Positions 62,069-64,000 of a DNA stretch of 64,000 nt are shown in pieces. Made by a program: the position numbers and the translations under genes. The notes below the pieces were generated by a model. That model had not been told where the DNA came from, searched no databases, and was given only the letters and a program-made list of their open reading frames with translations. This DNA is from Flavobacterium geliluteum. Its GTDB lineage: Bacteria > Bacteroidota > Bacteroidia > Flavobacteriales > Flavobacteriaceae. The first letter of the stretch is position 1. Every line of letters starts with the position of its first letter. Location of the stretch: positions 1 to 64,000 of the forward strand of contig NZ_JAGFBV010000014.1 in NCBI RefSeq assembly GCF_017948595.1. Direction: 5' to 3'.

Positions 62069-63304
62069 CTAGAGCCATTTTTGATACAATTTATATTTGG
62101 CACCTTTTACAATTTGTGATTTATAAATTCCTACAGAACCTGACGAGAAATACGCAATTGTACACGCAATCGCAATAAAAATTCCGGGTTGTATTCCAAA
62201 TAATTCCAATCCCATGATCGTGCACGCAATAGGCGTGTGGGTAGCACCCGAAAACACAGCAACAAAACCCATTCCTGCCAAAAGTGCTATGGGTAAAGGT
62301 ATAATAAGTGACAGCGCACTTCCTAAGGTGGCTCCAACAAAAAAGAGAGGAGTTACTTCGCCGCCTTTAAAACCGGCACCTAAAGTAAATCCCGTAAATA
62401 AAATTTTAAGTAAAAAATCATACCACGGATTTGGACTCGAAAAAGAAGCAACAATAACAGGAACTCCTAAACCCGAAAATTTAGAAAATCCGAAACCGGC
62501 AATAGCAATGGCTAAAACTATCCCGCCAACAAAAGGACGAAACGGCGGATATTTGATTTTTTTTGAAAAAAGTGAACCCCAAAAATGAGTTGTTCTGGAA
62601 AAAAGCAACGCAGCCAACCCTGATAGAGCACCAATAATTACGGTATAAAGTAAATTAGTAAAAGTAATTTCAGGCACTTCAGGAATGTGATAATGAGTAT
62701 GTTTAATATGCCAAAATTCGACCGTAAAATAGGCCGCATACGCCACTAAAAACGATAAAATCATACTTTTTAAATTGATTTTACTAAAGTATAAAACTTC
62801 CAAAGCAAAAATAGCACCCGCTAAAGGCGTTCCAAAAACCGATGCAAAACCAGCGCTGATTCCAAGAATAATTAGAATTTTTCGCTCGGAATTATTCAAA
62901 TTAAAAAGCTTCGTGAATTGATCAGCAATCGCGCCACCCATTTGTACAGCCGTACCTTCGCGACCCGCAGAACCTCCAAATAAATGAGTGATTAAAGTGC
63001 CTAAAAGTACCAGAGGAGCCATTCTAAAAGGAATGACTTTTTGTGGCTTTTCGTATTCTTCTAGCAATAAATTATTACCTTTTACAACCGATGCGCCCCA
63101 ATAATGGTAACTAAGACCGACCAATAATCCTCCGATGGGCAAAAGCCAAATAATCCAGTCATGCTGAATTCTAAATTGAGTCACCCATTCTAGTGAAATT
63201 AAGAAAAAAGCGGATGCAGAACCTGAAAAAATGCCTATCAAAGCACAAATTAGAATCCATTTGAAAGTTGTAAAAAGTATTTGTTTTGGGTTTTGAAAAG
63301 TCAT
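62069..63304 (-). CDS. ClC-family chloride channel/transporter
   Basis: 411 residues, about ten hydrophobic helices. The gating-Glu motif is GGSAGREGTAVQMGGAIADQ. The GxFxP position reads GGEVTPLFFVGATLGSALS instead of the usual GIFAP type. No CBS domains. Halide or anion exchange is expected; the ion cannot be fixed from sequence. Monocistronic. Confidence 0.88.
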   Translation of the reverse strand: MTFQNPKQILFTTFKWILICALIGIFSGSASAFFLISLEWVTQFRIQHDWIIWLLPIGGLLVGLSYHYWGASVVKGNNLLLEEYEKPQKVIPFRMAPLVLLGTLITHLFGGSAGREGTAVQMGGAIADQFTKLFNLNNSERKILIILGISAGFASVFGTPLAGAIFALEVLYFSKINLKSMILSFLVAYAAYFTVEFWHIKHTHYHIPEVPEITFTNLLYTVIIGALSGLAALLFSRTTHFWGSLFSKKIKYPPFRPFVGGIVLAIAIAGFGFSKFSGLGVPVIVASFSSPNPWYDFLLKILFTGFTLGAGFKGGEVTPLFFVGATLGSALSLIIPLPIALLAGMGFVAVFSGATHTPIACTIMGLELFGIQPGIFIAIACTIAYFSSGSVGIYKSQIVKGAKYKLYQKWL

Positions 63305-63442
63305 TAATAATTTGAAGTTTTTTAGCTGCGAATTTCACGAATTTTCATGAATTTTAATATTTTAAAAGCAGAAATTATAAATCATTTTAATCGTTCGTCT
63401 GTTGTGAAAAAATGATCAGAACAAATGATCAGCAAGAATAAT

Positions 63443-63826
63443 TTACTGGATAACAGCTGTAAATTCAATTTCAACCAAATATTCGGGAGCAACCAATTTA
63501 CTGATTTCATAAAACCCCGTTGTTGGTTTTATTTCTTTAAAAAATGCAGAATGTGCTTTTGCAACGTCTTCAAAAGTGGTAATATCAGTGGTGAAAATGC
63601 GGGTTCGAATTACATCTTTCATTCCAACATTTAAATCTTCCAGCACTTTTTCTACACGTTCCAAAATATTGTAAGTCTGCGCATAGGCATCATCGGCTTT
63701 TACTTTTTCGCCATCAACAATTGCCACAGTGCCCGAAACTTCTATGATATTACCAATTCTTACCGCACGACAATATCCCATTTTGTCTTCCCATGGAGAG
63801 CCTGTTAAGATGTTTTCTCGTTTCAT
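63443..63826 (-). CDS. RidA/YjgF/UK114-family protein
   Basis: 127 residues with the Rid fold: YCRAVRIGNIIEVSGTVAIV, QTYNILERVEKVLEDL and MKDVIRTRIFTTDITTFEDV, ending LVEIEFTAVIQ. Archetypal RidA enamine deaminases have an essential Arg in the P-x-R segment; here it reads KPTTGFYEISKL, without Arg. This one therefore probably belongs to another Rid subgroup and may lack the classical deaminase activity. The remaining 63827-64000 holds no gene that I can see. Confidence 0.88.
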   Translation of the reverse strand: MKRENILTGSPWEDKMGYCRAVRIGNIIEVSGTVAIVDGEKVKADDAYAQTYNILERVEKVLEDLNVGMKDVIRTRIFTTDITTFEDVAKAHSAFFKEIKPTTGFYEISKLVAPEYLVEIEFTAVIQ

Positions 63827-64000
63827 TTGTATTTTTTTTTGAGTTTTTTTTCAAAATAACCAAACAAATTGTAGTTGTTTAATTGGGTTGCAATTTATAA
63901 AATATACTTATTAAAAAGAGTTGAATTTGTATAAAATCAATTGCTAAATATTGCTTTTTTGTGATATTTTAAATCGTTTTATTCTTTAAAATGATGTTCA

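Overview
This 64 kb window is a low-GC chromosome segment from a flavobacterium, very probably the genus Flavobacterium. The evidence is Bacteroidota-type promoters (TAnnTTTG at -7), a gliding lipoprotein (GldI), type II and type III glutamine synthetases side by side, a fused isobutyryl-CoA mutase (IcmF), DUF5723/OmpA proteins, a type-2 PyrF, and many short hairpin repeats between genes. I saw no rRNA, tRNA, CRISPR array, prophage or insertion-sequence transposase.

Layout. 1-9.8 kb: TonB-dependent siderophore-type receptor, DUF4198 protein, MFS transporter, small hypotheticals, topoisomerase III and a small secreted protein with papain-like catalytic spacing. 10-11.6 kb: small membrane proteins and a stand-alone SpoT-like HD hydrolase. 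11.7-18.5 kb: an accessory island, all genes on the minus strand: PD40 lipoprotein, ParDE toxin-antitoxin, a hypothetical, a small membrane protein, an AbiJ-NTD-like/caspase fusion and a CxxC/SHIIPKF protein. Most of these genes are separated by long imperfect palindromes. 18.2-20.4 kb: a dense palindrome cluster, then prfA. 20.4-30.8 kb: two paralogous DUF5723 outer-membrane proteins bracket a minus-strand stress and envelope island (YtxH, a 50-residue membrane peptide, porin-like barrel, DUF4142-like, CHASE3 histidine kinase, response regulator, AraC regulator, CsbD, Dps). 30.9-41.5 kb: pyrF, a TroA-like binding protein, katG, purU, DUF4197, Coa1-like protein and icmF. 41.5-46 kb: three small secreted paralogues that look like free-standing type IX sorting domains, a divergent AraC regulator, an esterase and a lipoprotein. 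46-57.9 kb: TerC, two divergent glutamine synthetases, purM, SatD pair, GNAT enzyme and a GH92 mannosidase. 58-63.8 kb: two cyclophilin-FKBP fusions, gldI, a DHH phosphoesterase, a ClC channel and a Rid-family protein.

The most interesting object is the 11.9-17.9 kb island. Five genes each sit in a unit whose two ends are short inverted repeats private to that unit, always GTT... at the 5' end and ...AAC at the 3' end. Neighbouring units are joined by 100-140 bp imperfect palindromes whose outermost bases belong to the two different neighbours. That arrangement is the hallmark of integron gene cassettes and attC sites. However, the cores (GTTGGCGG, GTTAACTG, GTTACCTG) do not fit the canonical GTTRRRY, and no integrase is visible. 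I propose a candidate non-canonical, integrase-less cassette array carrying defence-like cargo. Around it lie REP/MITE-like hairpins, a 61-bp repeat and a ~200-bp repeat. All family assignments are by eye from sequence; no database search was possible.
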